This document shows positions 1 through 9,045 of a DNA stretch of 47,487 nt, in pieces. The notes beneath the pieces are model-generated. The model was not told where the DNA came from. It saw only the letters and a list, made by a program, of their open reading frames with translations, and did no database searches. The stretch is from NCBI GenBank assembly GCA_910576815.1, contig CAJTKA010000025.1, positions 1 through 47,487 on the forward strand, written 5' to 3'. Position 1 is the first letter of the stretch. Every line of letters begins with the position of its first letter. A program made the position numbers and the translations under genes. This DNA comes from an uncultured Lachnospiraceae bacterium. GTDB lineage: Bacteria; Bacillota; Clostridia; Lachnospirales; Lachnospiraceae.

Positions 1-52
1 GAACTGCCAACCGAGTAAGGCTGTTGTTATAATTTTATCGGGATTTTAGGTT

Positions 53-88
53 ATAACTATAATCATAACTATAACTACAACTATAGCT
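53..88. repeat. 12-bp tandem repeat, three copies
   Basis: Three head-to-tail 12-base units, ATAACTATAATC, ATAACTATAACT and ACAACTATAGCT, lie in AT-rich DNA about 245 bases before the agrB-like gene. The rest of 1-332 is AT-rich with no coding sequence I can support. A TTGACA at 269-274 has no matching -10 box. Short, regularly spaced direct repeats upstream of agr genes can bind LytTR-type regulators, but the units do not clearly match that consensus, so the role is unknown. Confidence 0.6.
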
Positions 89-332
89 TCTTTCGGTTTG
101 AAAATATAGATTCACAAATGCAATTATTAGCACAACCATAAATATAACCATTATTGAAGTTTGTATTAGTTGTATAAACGGTTATTTTTATAAACCTATA
201 TTCTCAATCTGAAAAAAGTTATAGTTAATCTTGTATCTGAAGTGATTTTTACGTCCTGAGTCGTGTTTTTGACAGGTTACGATGCGTTGGGAAAGGAGGT
301 TTAGACTAAAATAAAGTTGGGGGAATGGATTG

Positions 333-915
333 ATGGAAAAATTAGCTGCGAAGTTGGCGGGACTATTAGTAGAAAGACAGGTCATTGAGGGTTCCATGTA
401 TGACATATATCATTATGGGATGCTGCGTATGCTGGAAATTGGGGCAGCATTTTTTTCAAGTCTGTTGATTTGTCTGAGCATGGGAATGATTAAAGAAGGC
501 TTGCTTTTTTGCCTTTTTTATTCCGCTTCGTTCTTATCTGGGTGGCGTGCATTGCAAAAAATACCGGCAATGTTATCTGGCGTCTTGTTTGACATTGTGT
601 ATCACGCTTACGATAACAAAATATGTGTTGATCGATCAGAAGTTGATAGGAATTGTGACTGTATTGGGAGTGCTTGGTACGGTTTTTGCTGCTTTTGCAG
701 ATTATAGAAAGCAAAAGAATAAAATATATCTTCTTATTATTTGTATTGTTTTGAGTCTGCTGATATTATTGGCAGGTTTATTTTATCTAAAAGAGAATCT
801 ATCCATGATGCTGTTGTTGGGTTGTACGATTTTATTAGTGCTTGGCAGTAAAATAATGGAGCAGCTGATAAAAAACGAAACACAGGCATTGGCGGTAAGA
901 ACTTTTGTCAAATAG
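333..915 (+). pseudogene. agrB: agrB-like peptide-processing protease, frameshifted
   Basis: AgrB proteins are membrane cysteine proteases that mature and export AgrD autoinducer peptides. The N-terminal part reads from ATG 333 (GGGGG at 319-323 as ribosome binding site) to about position 510. The remainder, including the family signature PLRSYLGGVHC with a downstream Cys, lies in another frame and runs to the stop at 915. Joining the frames gives about 194 residues, the usual AgrB size. The His and first Cys of GGVHC fall on the expected catalytic pattern, and the second half has several hydrophobic helices. The switch needs a one-base correction, most simply an extra T in one of the two T6 tracts at 505-510 and 514-519. 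I see no agrD, agrC or agrA next to it. Either the gene is dead, or the tract is a sequencing error or a variable site. Confidence 0.7.
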
Positions 916-991
916 AATGACGGGTAAGCGTACCTTCTCTCTATTTTGACATAGTATAATGATAAGCGACGTCAGGGTGGAAGGTCTGTTT

Positions 992-1005
992 ATAACGAGC
1001 GTTAT
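992..1005. promoter_or_regulatory. 14-bp palindrome before the S8 protease
   Basis: ATAACGAGCGTTAT has perfect 6-base arms around a 2-base centre and lies 19 bases before the protease ATG. It could be an operator. A TATAAT at 955-960 has no convincing -35 box at the right distance. Function is inferred from position only. Confidence 0.3.
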
Positions 1006-1024
1006 TAAATAGAAACACAGTAAA

Positions 1025-2719
1025 ATGACCTGTAAAGAGCGTATTTTATCAGAAGACTATGTGGATCTCATCACGGACTACGAATTGATGAGACAGATTT
1101 TGGATATGTCAGGCGTGGACGCCTGTTATCGGGAACTGGACGCTGGCTATGGTCTTTCTTCGGTAAAAAGAGACGATGTTGCGCCACCTTCCATAGGATA
1201 TTACGGTTATTTCAGCATTCCTAAGCTGTACGGACTGATGCGGTCAGAAAGGCAGATTTTTGATCCTTCCTGTCTGGCGGCCATGGGAAATATCAGAGTA
1301 CAGGAGCCGCCGCTTGCCTTGCAGGGGAGCGGCGTTATCATCGGTTTTATCGACACGGGGATCCGATATCAGGAAAATGTGTTCAGGCGGGAGGATGGTA
1401 GCACCCGTATTGTTTCCATCTGGGATCAGACGATTCAGACGGGGGAGCCGCCGGAAGGATTTCTCTATGGAACGGAATATCGGCGCACGGATATTGACAG
1501 AGCGCTGGCATCGGAGACACCGTTGTCCATTGTGCCGACGACGGACACGGACGGTCACGGCACCAGCCTTGCTTCCGCAGCGGCAGGCAGTCTCTTGGAT
1601 CAGGGGCTTGCCTTTCGGGGGGCTGCGCCGAGAGCCGACATTGCAGTGGTTAAATTAAAGGGCGCAAAGGCTTATCTGCGGGAGTATTATCTTATTGATG
1701 ATCAGGCGGCAGCCTATCAGGAAAATGATATCATGGAGGCGGTCAAGTATTTGCAGCGGATGGCGGTGGCTTACAGCAGGCCCGTGGTGATCGTTTTGGG
1801 GATTGGTACGAATATGGGCAGCCATGATGGTACTTCTTCCCTGGATTCCTACCTGAATATCGTGGCGAGCCGCAGGAGCAGGGTGGTGGTGGTCTGCGGC
1901 GGCAATGAGGGCGATAAGGAACATCACTATGAGTCCTCCATGCCGGGGAGCGTGGAGATTCGTGTGGAGGAGGCAATGAAGGGGTTTTGCATGGAGCTGT
2001 GGGGGAGCCTGCCAGATGCCTATGCCATACAGGTTCGTTCTCCCGGGGGTGAGGTGTCGCCGATTATGGATTTTAGAAACGGGGTCAACAGGCAGATTTC
2101 CTTTATTTTTGAAAAGACTAGGATTCAGATCAACAGCGTACTGGTAGAGCGGGGGGCGGGGGAACCGCTGGTGTTCATGCGTTTTGCAGATCCGACGCCG
2201 GGTATCTGGACGGTGGATGTGACGCCTGCCGGCAGGGGTATGAACGGCAGTGGCATTTATCATATGTGGCTTCCCATCGAGGCTTTTTTGGAGCATTCCG
2301 TGACCTTTCTTTCACCCAGTCCGGATGTGACGCTGACGGAGCCGGCAAACGCTTCGCAGGTGATCACCATATCCGCCTACAACAGCCATGCAGACAGCTG
2401 GTATGCGCCCTCAGGCAGAGGATATACCAGAAACGGTTTCATTAAGCCCGAACTTTCAGCGCCCGGCGTGCGGGTACCTACGGTATTCGGTGAAGAAAGC
2501 GGTTCCAGCCTGGCGGCGGCTCTGGCAGCAGGCTGTGTGGCGCAGTTTCTGGAGTGGGCGGTGGTGGATGGAAATGCCTTTTCGGTGGACAGCCGGGGGA
2601 CGAAAAGCTTCCTGATCCAGGGTGCGAGCCGCCCGGGGAATATCATTTATCCTGACAGACGCTGGGGCTACGGACGGATCAATATCAGCGGGACGTTTGA
2701 GACGTTGGCGAGGATTTAA
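1025..2719 (+). CDS. S8 family (subtilisin, Csp-like) serine protease
   Basis: A 564-residue subtilase with a complete catalytic triad: Asp110 in GFIDTGI, His178 in DGHGTS and Ser495 in GSSLAAA. The roughly 220-residue insert between the His and Ser blocks is typical of the Csp-type S8 proteases of Clostridia, some of which process cortex hydrolases in spore germination. I see no Sec signal peptide, and the first 100 residues may act as a prodomain. The ATG at 1025 has only a weak ribosome binding site, so the start is less sure than the rest. The gene stands alone between the agrB remnant and the methyltransferase promoter. The family is clear; the biological substrate is not, since Lachnospiraceae genomes often carry several such paralogues and not all act in germination. 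Confidence 0.9.
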   Translation: MTCKERILSEDYVDLITDYELMRQILDMSGVDACYRELDAGYGLSSVKRDDVAPPSIGYYGYFSIPKLYGLMRSERQIFDPSCLAAMGNIRVQEPPLALQGSGVIIGFIDTGIRYQENVFRREDGSTRIVSIWDQTIQTGEPPEGFLYGTEYRRTDIDRALASETPLSIVPTTDTDGHGTSLASAAAGSLLDQGLAFRGAAPRADIAVVKLKGAKAYLREYYLIDDQAAAYQENDIMEAVKYLQRMAVAYSRPVVIVLGIGTNMGSHDGTSSLDSYLNIVASRRSRVVVVCGGNEGDKEHHYESSMPGSVEIRVEEAMKGFCMELWGSLPDAYAIQVRSPGGEVSPIMDFRNGVNRQISFIFEKTRIQINSVLVERGAGEPLVFMRFADPTPGIWTVDVTPAGRGMNGSGIYHMWLPIEAFLEHSVTFLSPSPDVTLTEPANASQVITISAYNSHADSWYAPSGRGYTRNGFIKPELSAPGVRVPTVFGEESGSSLAAALAAGCVAQFLEWAVVDGNAFSVDSRGTKSFLIQGASRPGNIIYPDRRWGYGRINISGTFETLARI

Positions 2720-2742
2720 GCCTTTTCAACGAAGCTATTCTA

Positions 2743-2771
2743 TTGAGGAAAGAATAGAAATGTGATACAAT
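2743..2771 (+). promoter_or_regulatory. promoter for the restriction-modification pair
   Basis: TTGAGG (2743-2748) and TACAAT (2766-2771) are separated by 17 bases. TG at 2763-2764 adds an extended -10. It lies 66 bases before the methyltransferase start and after the protease stop, so it should drive both restriction-modification genes. Confidence 0.65.
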
Positions 2772-2836
2772 ATGTTCGATGCTGGATTTTGGCAGAAGGG
2801 TATTGTTGATACGATAATGAAAAAGGGTGAGAGGAT

Positions 2837-3829
2837 ATGAAAGAGCCGGTTCAGTTAACATTAGACTTTATGACTACAGTTTCGGTACGAGAGGAAGAAA
2901 ATGTTACAGATTGCAATAAGGCCGCTCTTTCTTTTCCAATATTGCAGCCGTTTGATTTTAATAGTCTATTTACGGATAGGAATGGCTTTGAAGAAAAACA
3001 TAGCCAGGATTCTATGGCTATTTTGGGTGACTGTTTAGAGGTATTGAAACGTCTGAAAAGCAAGTCGGTTAATCTTATATTTGCAGATGCGCCCTATAAT
3101 ATTGGCAAAGATTTTGGAAACAATAAAGACAAATGGGAAAACGTACAGATTTATATTGAATGGTGTAAAAAGTGGATTGATGAGTGCTTGCGCGTTCTGG
3201 CAGATGATGGAACGATGTATTTTATGACGGCAACGCAGCATATGCCATATTTGGATGTTTATGTTTCAGAAAAGTATAATGTCCTTTGTAGAATTGTTTG
3301 GGCATATGATAGTTCTGGTGTGCAGAGCAGAAAAATATATGGATCATTATATGAACCGATATTGATGATAAATAAAAGCGCGAAAGCAAAATATATTTTT
3401 AATCATGATGATATATTGGTGGAGGCGAAGACAGGCGCTAAACGTAAATTGATTGATTATAGAAAAAATCCACCGCAGCCTTATAATACTGAAAAGGTTC
3501 CCGGAAATGTTTGGGAATTTAACCGTGTGCGCTTTAAAATGGATGAATACGAAAATCATCCGACGCAAAAACCGGAGGCTTTGCTTGAAAGAATCATAAA
3601 GGCTTCGACTAATGTGGGAGATGTTGTGCTGGATCCGTTTTCAGGTTCTTTTACTACGTCAGCCGTGGCTGCTAAATTAGGCAGGATCAGTATCGGTATA
3701 GAGATGAACGAAGAATATTACGAAATAGGATTGCGTCGTACGGGTATTGCAAAAGAACATAATGGAAAAATACTCATTAAGCAAAAGACACGTAAGACAA
3801 AAGCTAAATCAAAATACGTAAGAGGGTAA
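2837..3829 (+). CDS. DNA methyltransferase, beta class, probably N6-adenine
   Basis: A 330-residue site-specific DNA methyltransferase that should protect the host from the neighbouring restriction enzyme. Motif IV (DAPYN, residues 84-88) precedes the S-adenosylmethionine-binding motif (DPFSGSFTT, Phe268 onward). That order defines the beta class (YhdJ- and RsrI-like). The D-x-PY form of motif IV points to adenine rather than cytosine methylation. DAPY replaces the more common DPPY, which other family members tolerate. The ATG at 2837 follows a purine-rich GAGAGG. All expected motifs are present, so the enzyme looks active even though the partner gene is interrupted. The recognition site cannot be read from the sequence. 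Confidence 0.9.
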   Translation: MKEPVQLTLDFMTTVSVREEENVTDCNKAALSFPILQPFDFNSLFTDRNGFEEKHSQDSMAILGDCLEVLKRLKSKSVNLIFADAPYNIGKDFGNNKDKWENVQIYIEWCKKWIDECLRVLADDGTMYFMTATQHMPYLDVYVSEKYNVLCRIVWAYDSSGVQSRKIYGSLYEPILMINKSAKAKYIFNHDDILVEAKTGAKRKLIDYRKNPPQPYNTEKVPGNVWEFNRVRFKMDEYENHPTQKPEALLERIIKASTNVGDVVLDPFSGSFTTSAVAAKLGRISIGIEMNEEYYEIGLRRTGIAKEHNGKILIKQKTRKTKAKSKYVRG

Positions 3830-3835
3830 AGGGGA

Positions 3836-4930
3836 ATGAAAATAACAGAAGATTTTATCAGGGAAATATTGAAGGAAGATTTTCCGGAGGATTTTCAACA
3901 GATTTATGAAGAAAGTATGTTGTTACAGTATCTTGATAAAAAAATGAAGGCGGTACATGGAGATAGCAAAACGAGACGTAGTCTTGCAAATATCTATGCA
4001 ATCTATTCAATTCTTTATCTTTACTGTGATGATTTCTTTAACAAGCCGGATAAATATAGAGAGTTTGGCGGTTATGACTATACGCGCCTTTTCAATTATT
4101 ATCGTGGGCTGTATGGTGGCAGTAAACTCCAGAACCACGCATTAAATTCTCGTGTAAATGGTGAATTTAGAAACAAATTTCCAGAGATTACTAATGATTT
4201 GATTATTATAGATAATGGCAAATATCTATTACATATTGATTACTTATATGTCAGACAGAGAGATATTAGTAAAACCTGCTGTAAGGTGATTGAGAAATAT
4301 GTGGAGCTGCTTATGGCTAAAGATCATGAGTTGCTTAATACCTTGCAGAAAATGAAAGAATTAACGGATTATACTGAGAAGAAAAAGCAGATAAACGATT
4401 TGCTCACTGAAAATGCGGAAGCGAGAATATTTGAAATAATAAGTTACGCGGTTCTTAAAAATCATTATAGAAATATAAAAGTATATTTTGGATATCGTCC
4501 TGATGCAATCAAGGAGGAAGAATTGTAGCTTTTCAAGACGGGACGTACGAATGCGAATGATGGTGGAATAGACTTTGTGATGCGCCCTGTCGGACGATTT
4601 TTTCAAGTGACAGAGGTGAATAACTATGATAAATATCTTCTTGATATTGATAAGGTGATGCACTTTCCGGTTACATTTGTTATCAAAACACGTTCATCTA
4701 GAGAGCAAATATTGAATGAACTCAAAAATTATATTGATGAACGTGCGAACGGTATGCGTGTCATAGAAGACAGATATAAAGCAGCGATTGAAGAAATCAT
4801 TACAATCAATGAATTGCGGCAATGGGTTTATGATCTTGAGGAACAGGATATTGATGAAATTATTCGAGACATTGATATTTACTATAAACTCGAAATGAAT
4901 ATGGATGTTGCAAGTGATGAAGATGCCTAA
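3836..4930 (+). pseudogene. type II restriction endonuclease-like gene with in-frame amber stop
   Basis: It starts 7 bases after the methyltransferase stop. The frame is open for 230 codons, meets TAG at 4526-4528, then continues in the same frame to the stop at 4930, about 364 codons in all. Right after the TAG comes GRTNANDGGIDFVMRP followed by GRFFQVTEV. This acidic-then-QVTE arrangement resembles a PD-(D/E)XK nuclease core, though the last motif is a variant and my family assignment is weak. Position beside a stand-alone methyltransferase supports a cognate restriction enzyme. The first ATG after the TAG (4577) has no good ribosome binding site and lies beyond the Asp of IDFV, so a re-initiated piece would lack it. 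A nonsense mutation is the simplest reading. Sequencing error or amber readthrough are the alternatives. Confidence 0.7.
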
Positions 4931-4951
4931 GTAAATAGCAAGATTTGTGTG

Positions 4952-4991
4952 GTAAGCCGGGAACCGTAAAGGGATTTCCCGGTTTACTTTT
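4952..4991 (+). terminator. Rho-independent terminator after the restriction-modification pair
   Basis: A 12-base-pair stem is formed by 4952-4963 (GTAAGCCGGGAA) and 4976-4987 (TTCCCGGTTTAC) with one G-U pair and a 12-base loop, followed by TTTTA. It begins 21 bases after the restriction gene frame ends. Confidence 0.8.
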
Positions 4992-5034
4992 ATAAAAATA
5001 TTTGAAGTAAGTTAGCGCGGCGGGCACAGAAACC

Positions 5035-5063
5035 TTGCCGATTTTCCTTACTTGTGGTATCTT
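5035..5063 (+). promoter_or_regulatory. promoter for the BMP lipoprotein gene
   Basis: TTGCCG (5035-5040) and TATCTT (5058-5063) are spaced 17 bases apart, 43 bases before the ATG at 5106 and just downstream of the terminator. Confidence 0.5.
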
Positions 5064-5105
5064 GAAAGGAGTGGATATTTTTGACACTTTGAATGGGAGC
5101 ATGAG

Positions 5106-6413
5106 ATGATTGAGTGCGGGAAGCGTGGAATGACAATGTGCAGAATCAACAGCAGGACGGCAAGCATGATCCTGCTTGTTCTCCTTTTGCTCGGCGCACT
5201 GACAGCGTGTGGCACGCCTGCAAGTGAGACGGCGGCACCCGGTGAGACTGCGGCAGGGGAACCTGCACAGGAAAGCGGAACGCAGGGGCAGGATCGGGAA
5301 GATGACAGTGACGAGATGACCACCTGGCGGGAAGCGGTGGATAAGATGTTTGAGGATCCTTACGGGGATTACAGTGAGACGGGCGGAGAGATCGCGCTGC
5401 TGATGGACGGTGATGTGGAGGATGGCGGCTACAATGAGGCCGTTTACAATGGGGTGCGTATGTATGCATTGGGAGCAGGCGTTTCTTTTTCTTATTACAA
5501 TGTAGATCCCGAGGCGCCTGAAAGTTACAGCGGACAGATGGAAAAAGCGATACAGGACGGCGCCGGGCTCATCGTATGCGCCGGCTATCAGTTTGGCGAA
5601 GCGGTGAGTCAGCTGGACACAATCTATCCGCAGACTTCCTTTCTGTTGGTGGATGCCGTGCCGCACAATGCGGCGGACGAAGAGGAGCCCATGCAGGAGA
5701 ATGTGCACTGCATTTTGTTCCATGAGGAACAGGCAGGGTATCTGGCGGGCTATATGGCAGTTTGGGAGGGATATCGGAATCTGGGCTTTATAGGAGGCTC
5801 TTTTTTGGAACATGCTCTTTTGGAGTCGGAAGACGGGTATCGCAAGCAGGAGCCGTCCGTTCTTCGCTATGGTTATGGCTATCTGCAGGGAATCGATGCG
5901 GCGGCAAAAGATCTGTCGCTTACGGATGTAACGGTCCACTACTGGTATGCAGACAGTTATTCGGCTGATATCGCGGTGCGGGAGAAAGCGGCTTCCTGGT
6001 ATGAGAACGGGGTTCAGATCATCTTTGCCTGCGGCGGCGGTCTGTATGAGTCTGTGCTGGAAGCAGCGGAAGATCAGGACGGCTTGATGATCGGTGTGGA
6101 CGTGGATCAGAGCAGGATTTCGGACCGGGTTTTGACCAGTGCAGTTAAAAATATCGGTTCGGCGGTGACAGATGCTCTGGACGAATATTACGCGGCAGGT
6201 GGATGGTCCGAGGAAGATGCGGGGCAGGTGAAACGTTATGGGGTAGAGGATGGCTGTGCGGCAATCCCCGTAGTAGATACGGAATGGCGTTTTAAGGAGA
6301 TACCCACTACCCACTTTTTTGAAATCTATAAGCAGATGAAGCGGGGCGACAGGACGGTGTCGGATGCGATCGACGCACCGCCCCAGGTAGCGATTACGGT
6401 AAATTATGAATGA
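5106..6413 (+). CDS. BMP family substrate-binding lipoprotein
   Basis: A 435-residue lipoprotein of the basic membrane protein (BMP, periplasmic-binding type 1) family. These proteins usually deliver nucleosides or sugars to an ABC importer. The N-terminus has positive charges, a hydrophobic run and a lipobox LTAC with Cys35, followed by a Ser/Thr/Glu-rich linker. The binding domain starts near EIALLMDGDVEDGGYNE and continues through AGYLAGYMAVWEGY and LGFIGGSF, typical of BMP proteins. No ATPase or permease for it lies nearby, so it may be an orphan binding protein or a sensor. The ATG at 5106 is chosen for GGGAG six bases upstream; an internal ATG at residue 9 or 11 would also keep the signal peptide. 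It forms a co-directional run with the next lipoprotein, whose start follows 17 bases after the stop. Confidence 0.88.
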   Translation: MIECGKRGMTMCRINSRTASMILLVLLLLGALTACGTPASETAAPGETAAGEPAQESGTQGQDREDDSDEMTTWREAVDKMFEDPYGDYSETGGEIALLMDGDVEDGGYNEAVYNGVRMYALGAGVSFSYYNVDPEAPESYSGQMEKAIQDGAGLIVCAGYQFGEAVSQLDTIYPQTSFLLVDAVPHNAADEEEPMQENVHCILFHEEQAGYLAGYMAVWEGYRNLGFIGGSFLEHALLESEDGYRKQEPSVLRYGYGYLQGIDAAAKDLSLTDVTVHYWYADSYSADIAVREKAASWYENGVQIIFACGGGLYESVLEAAEDQDGLMIGVDVDQSRISDRVLTSAVKNIGSAVTDALDEYYAAGGWSEEDAGQVKRYGVEDGCAAIPVVDTEWRFKEIPTTHFFEIYKQMKRGDRTVSDAIDAPPQVAITVNYE

Positions 6414-6430
6414 GCGCGGGAGGTTCTAAC

Positions 6431-8185
6431 ATGGAAAGAGACCGAAATAAAAAACGGCGTCCCGCGTATTTTTGGTTCCTGGGATGTCTAGTCTTAGCGG
6501 CAATGTTTTCTGCCTGTGGGCGCGAAGAAGTGCCTGCGAGCACCGAGCCGGTGAGGGAGGAGACGGGAAAGACGTGGACGCTTGATGAGCACGCACAAGT
6601 CTTGGATGATTTGAAAGCAGGGGAGTCGATCCTGTCGGCAGAAGAACTGTTTGACTTTGCGATGGATGTTTCGCTGGTTTATGAGGCGGAGACAAAGAAA
6701 CTGCGCTTTTCTCTCGATATGCCGCTGATTCCGGCAAGTGATGACGCTTATTTATATTTGTTTGCCGCAGAAGAATGGGAGGAGGACGCGGAAGCGCTCC
6801 GACAGGAACCTGTCACCAGAGCAAGGAAGGCCAGGGCGTGGGAGACAGCGTTCCCCTATCGGGAGACTTATTTGTTTTCCAGGTTCATTCCGGCTCTCAA
6901 GATAGATGAGAATTTTGTGCAGTTGGGAAAGAGTATTTATTTGTCTAATCCGGAAGCGCTTGCGGGGAATCAGGATGCTTATCCGGAGCTTGCCTCCAAA
7001 AAGGGGCTGCTCTTGGATCCCACCATGCTCGGCACTCCGGAATTGACGGATCTGGGTGTTAAGCATACGATCTACAATATTCCGCTGTCGCATATTATGG
7101 GGGAGACGGCAGACCCGACTTTCCCGACGATCACTTATACCTATCGGGGGAAGAATTATCAGTTTAACGGGGCGGCGATCAATGGCTATGACGGATTGTT
7201 CACCTACTTGACAGACATGGGGATGAGCGCTACGGCGGTGGTGCTGAATGATTGGAACGAGGAGCATTTGGAGCTGATTCACCCGGAGGCAAGGAAGCAG
7301 GTGGAAGGCGCCTATTATTATATGTTCAACACGGCGGAGGAGAATGGCGTAAGGACATTGGAGGCGGTCGCATCTTTCCTGGCGGAACGTTATTCGAGCG
7401 GGGCACATGGCATGGTACACAGCTGGGTGATCGCCAATGAGATCAACCAGAACCGGGTTTGGAATTACATGGATACGCGGGACATGGTGCATTATACGGA
7501 AACCTTTGAAAGATCCATGCGTATCTTTTATCAGGCGGTGAAAAGCCATTATGCGGGGGGACGGGTTTATTTCAGCATCGACCACGCCTGGAACAGCAAT
7601 GAGGGAGACAACAAAAGCTTTTTCAATGGAAGGGATGTGCTGGAAGCCTTTAACACAGCGGCGCTTGCCCATGGCAACTATGACTGGGGCATTGCGATCC
7701 ATCCTTATCCGGAGCCGCTGACCCGTGTCAATTATTGGTCTCAGGAGTATGATAAGACAAGGGAGGCGCCGCATTTGTCCGTGATGAACCTGAATGTGCT
7801 GACGGACATGTTGTCGGAAGAAGCTTATTTGGACCGCAGCGGAGAGGTGCGCAGCGTCACGATCACAGAGCTTGGTTTTTCTTCCGGCTCGGGTGAACGT
7901 TTGCAGGCGGCAGCCTTTGCCTACTGCTATTATATCGTGGAAGCGAATCCCTATGTGGACGCCTTTTTGATGAACCGACAGACAGATGCGCCTGAGGAGG
8001 TGAAGGCAGGGCTTTCCTTCGGTGTATATGAGTACGATCATACGGGAAAATATATCAAGGAAGTTTTCCGCAATATCGATACCAATCGGGCAAAGGAGTA
8101 CACCGGTTTTATGCTGAAGATCCTGGGCGCGGACAGCTTGGAGGAGGCGCTTTCCTGGGCGGCTGCGCCGGAGGGAGGGGAATAG
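6431..8185 (+). CDS. DUF5722 glycosidase-like lipoprotein
   Basis: A 584-residue lipoprotein with signal peptide and Cys29 after MFSA. The body matches my knowledge of DUF5722, a TIM-barrel family related to glycoside hydrolases. Two acidic residues fit clan-A-type catalysis: Glu337 in IANEINQN as acid/base and Glu480 in ITELGFS as nucleophile. The enzyme should act on a glycan at the outer face of the membrane, but the substrate is unknown. An upstream in-frame ATG at 6410 overlaps the BMP stop. I chose 6431 because GGGAGGT (6419-6425) sits at the right distance and the signal peptide then starts normally. It is followed after one base by the glycosyltransferase, so the two are probably co-translated. 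Confidence 0.85.
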   Translation: MERDRNKKRRPAYFWFLGCLVLAAMFSACGREEVPASTEPVREETGKTWTLDEHAQVLDDLKAGESILSAEELFDFAMDVSLVYEAETKKLRFSLDMPLIPASDDAYLYLFAAEEWEEDAEALRQEPVTRARKARAWETAFPYRETYLFSRFIPALKIDENFVQLGKSIYLSNPEALAGNQDAYPELASKKGLLLDPTMLGTPELTDLGVKHTIYNIPLSHIMGETADPTFPTITYTYRGKNYQFNGAAINGYDGLFTYLTDMGMSATAVVLNDWNEEHLELIHPEARKQVEGAYYYMFNTAEENGVRTLEAVASFLAERYSSGAHGMVHSWVIANEINQNRVWNYMDTRDMVHYTETFERSMRIFYQAVKSHYAGGRVYFSIDHAWNSNEGDNKSFFNGRDVLEAFNTAALAHGNYDWGIAIHPYPEPLTRVNYWSQEYDKTREAPHLSVMNLNVLTDMLSEEAYLDRSGEVRSVTITELGFSSGSGERLQAAAFAYCYYIVEANPYVDAFLMNRQTDAPEEVKAGLSFGVYEYDHTGKYIKEVFRNIDTNRAKEYTGFMLKILGADSLEEALSWAAAPEGGE

Positions 8186-8186
8186 C

Positions 8187-8951
8187 ATGAGAGTTTCCCT
8201 GTTGGTGACGGTCTACAATGTAAAAGAGACGCTGCCCATCACCCTGCAAAGCATCGAGGAGCAGGACTATCCGGATATCGAGGTGGTGGTCGTGGACGGC
8301 GGGTCGACAGACGGCACGGTGGAGTTGATCAAGGCGTTTGCCGCGCGGTCAAAAGGGCGGCAGGGCTTTTTGGTGCGCTGGGTCTCGGAGCCTGACGAGG
8401 GTCTTTATGATGCGATGAACAAAGCATTTCGTATGAGTACCGGAGACGTGATCGCTGTCTGCAATGATAGGTTATGTAAACCGAATGCGCTAACATGTTT
8501 CCTGTCCGCGATCGAACAGGGCAAAGAAGGCTGCGTCGGTGCGCACGCCGATCTGGTCTATGTGGAAGGAGAGCGTGTGGTCAGAGAGTGGCGCATGGGG
8601 CAGGGAAGGCTTGCAGAGGGTTGGATGCCCGGGCATCCAACCTTGTTTTTACGGCGCGAGGTTTACGAGAAGTACGGTCTCTATGACACTGCTTACCGCT
8701 GTGCGGCGGACTATGAGTTCATGGTGCGTTTTTTGAAAGATGAGAAAAATGAGCTGGCATATGTGCCGGATATCTTAGTGGCGATGTTTTATGGTGGAAC
8801 GAGCAATGCCGGACTGAAAAATTATCTGGTCTCTTTTCGGGAGGGCTTTCTTGCACTCAAGAAAAATGGCGTGCCGCATCCGTTCCTCATTACCCTGCGC
8901 AGGAGCCTGCGGGTGCTCTCGCAGTTCCGAAAGCGTAAGAAGAACTTCTGA
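8187..8951 (+). CDS. glycosyltransferase family 2
   Basis: A 254-residue GT-A fold glycosyltransferase. The N-terminal strand VSLLVTVYNV, the VVVVDGGSTDGT block and the SEPDEGLYDAMNKAF block are standard GT2 nucleotide-sugar-binding motifs. PGHPTLFLRREVYEKYG and CAADYEFMVRFL resemble the colanic-acid WcaA/WcaE-like branch. No membrane segment follows the catalytic domain, so it probably works at the cytoplasmic face. GAGGGAGGGG precedes the ATG and overlaps the end of the DUF5722 gene. The last codons lie inside copy 1 of the composite hairpin repeat (8938 onward), so the repeat contributes the C-terminal residues KKNF. Confidence 0.92.
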   Translation: MRVSLLVTVYNVKETLPITLQSIEEQDYPDIEVVVVDGGSTDGTVELIKAFAARSKGRQGFLVRWVSEPDEGLYDAMNKAFRMSTGDVIAVCNDRLCKPNALTCFLSAIEQGKEGCVGAHADLVYVEGERVVREWRMGQGRLAEGWMPGHPTLFLRREVYEKYGLYDTAYRCAADYEFMVRFLKDEKNELAYVPDILVAMFYGGTSNAGLKNYLVSFREGFLALKKNGVPHPFLITLRRSLRVLSQFRKRKKNF

Positions 8952-9020
8952 CCACGTGCAGGTGAATGCTTAGAGAACGGCATTCCCCGCAGGGAGCGCA
9001 TGGATATGAGATTTCGCGGG
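8938..9020. repeat. composite hairpin repeat, copy 1
   Basis: It starts with AGAAGAACTTCT, then GACC, then the arms GGTGAATGC (8961-8969) and GCATTCCCC (8980-8988), then GAGATTTCGCGG. The same order of blocks occurs in the copies at 14274 and 35798. This copy is the most degenerate and overlaps the 3' end of the glycosyltransferase gene. Confidence 0.6.
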
Positions 9021-9045
9021 TGGGTATGGAGCGAGGAGGAAATGT

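Noticed and set aside
955..960. TATAAT as a promoter for the S8 protease
   Set aside because: No -35 at 16-18 bases and no extended -10.
4526..4528. Pyrrolysine or selenocysteine recoding at the TAG
   Set aside because: No hairpin or pyl gene in view; TAG is not a selenocysteine codon. A nonsense change is simpler.
4860..6314. Long minus-strand open frame opposite the BMP gene
   Set aside because: It is the antisense of a clear lipoprotein gene in GC-rich DNA, is rich in Arg/His/Pro and matches no family.
6752..8188. Long minus-strand open frame opposite the DUF5722 gene
   Set aside because: Shadow of the real gene; no start signal, odd composition.
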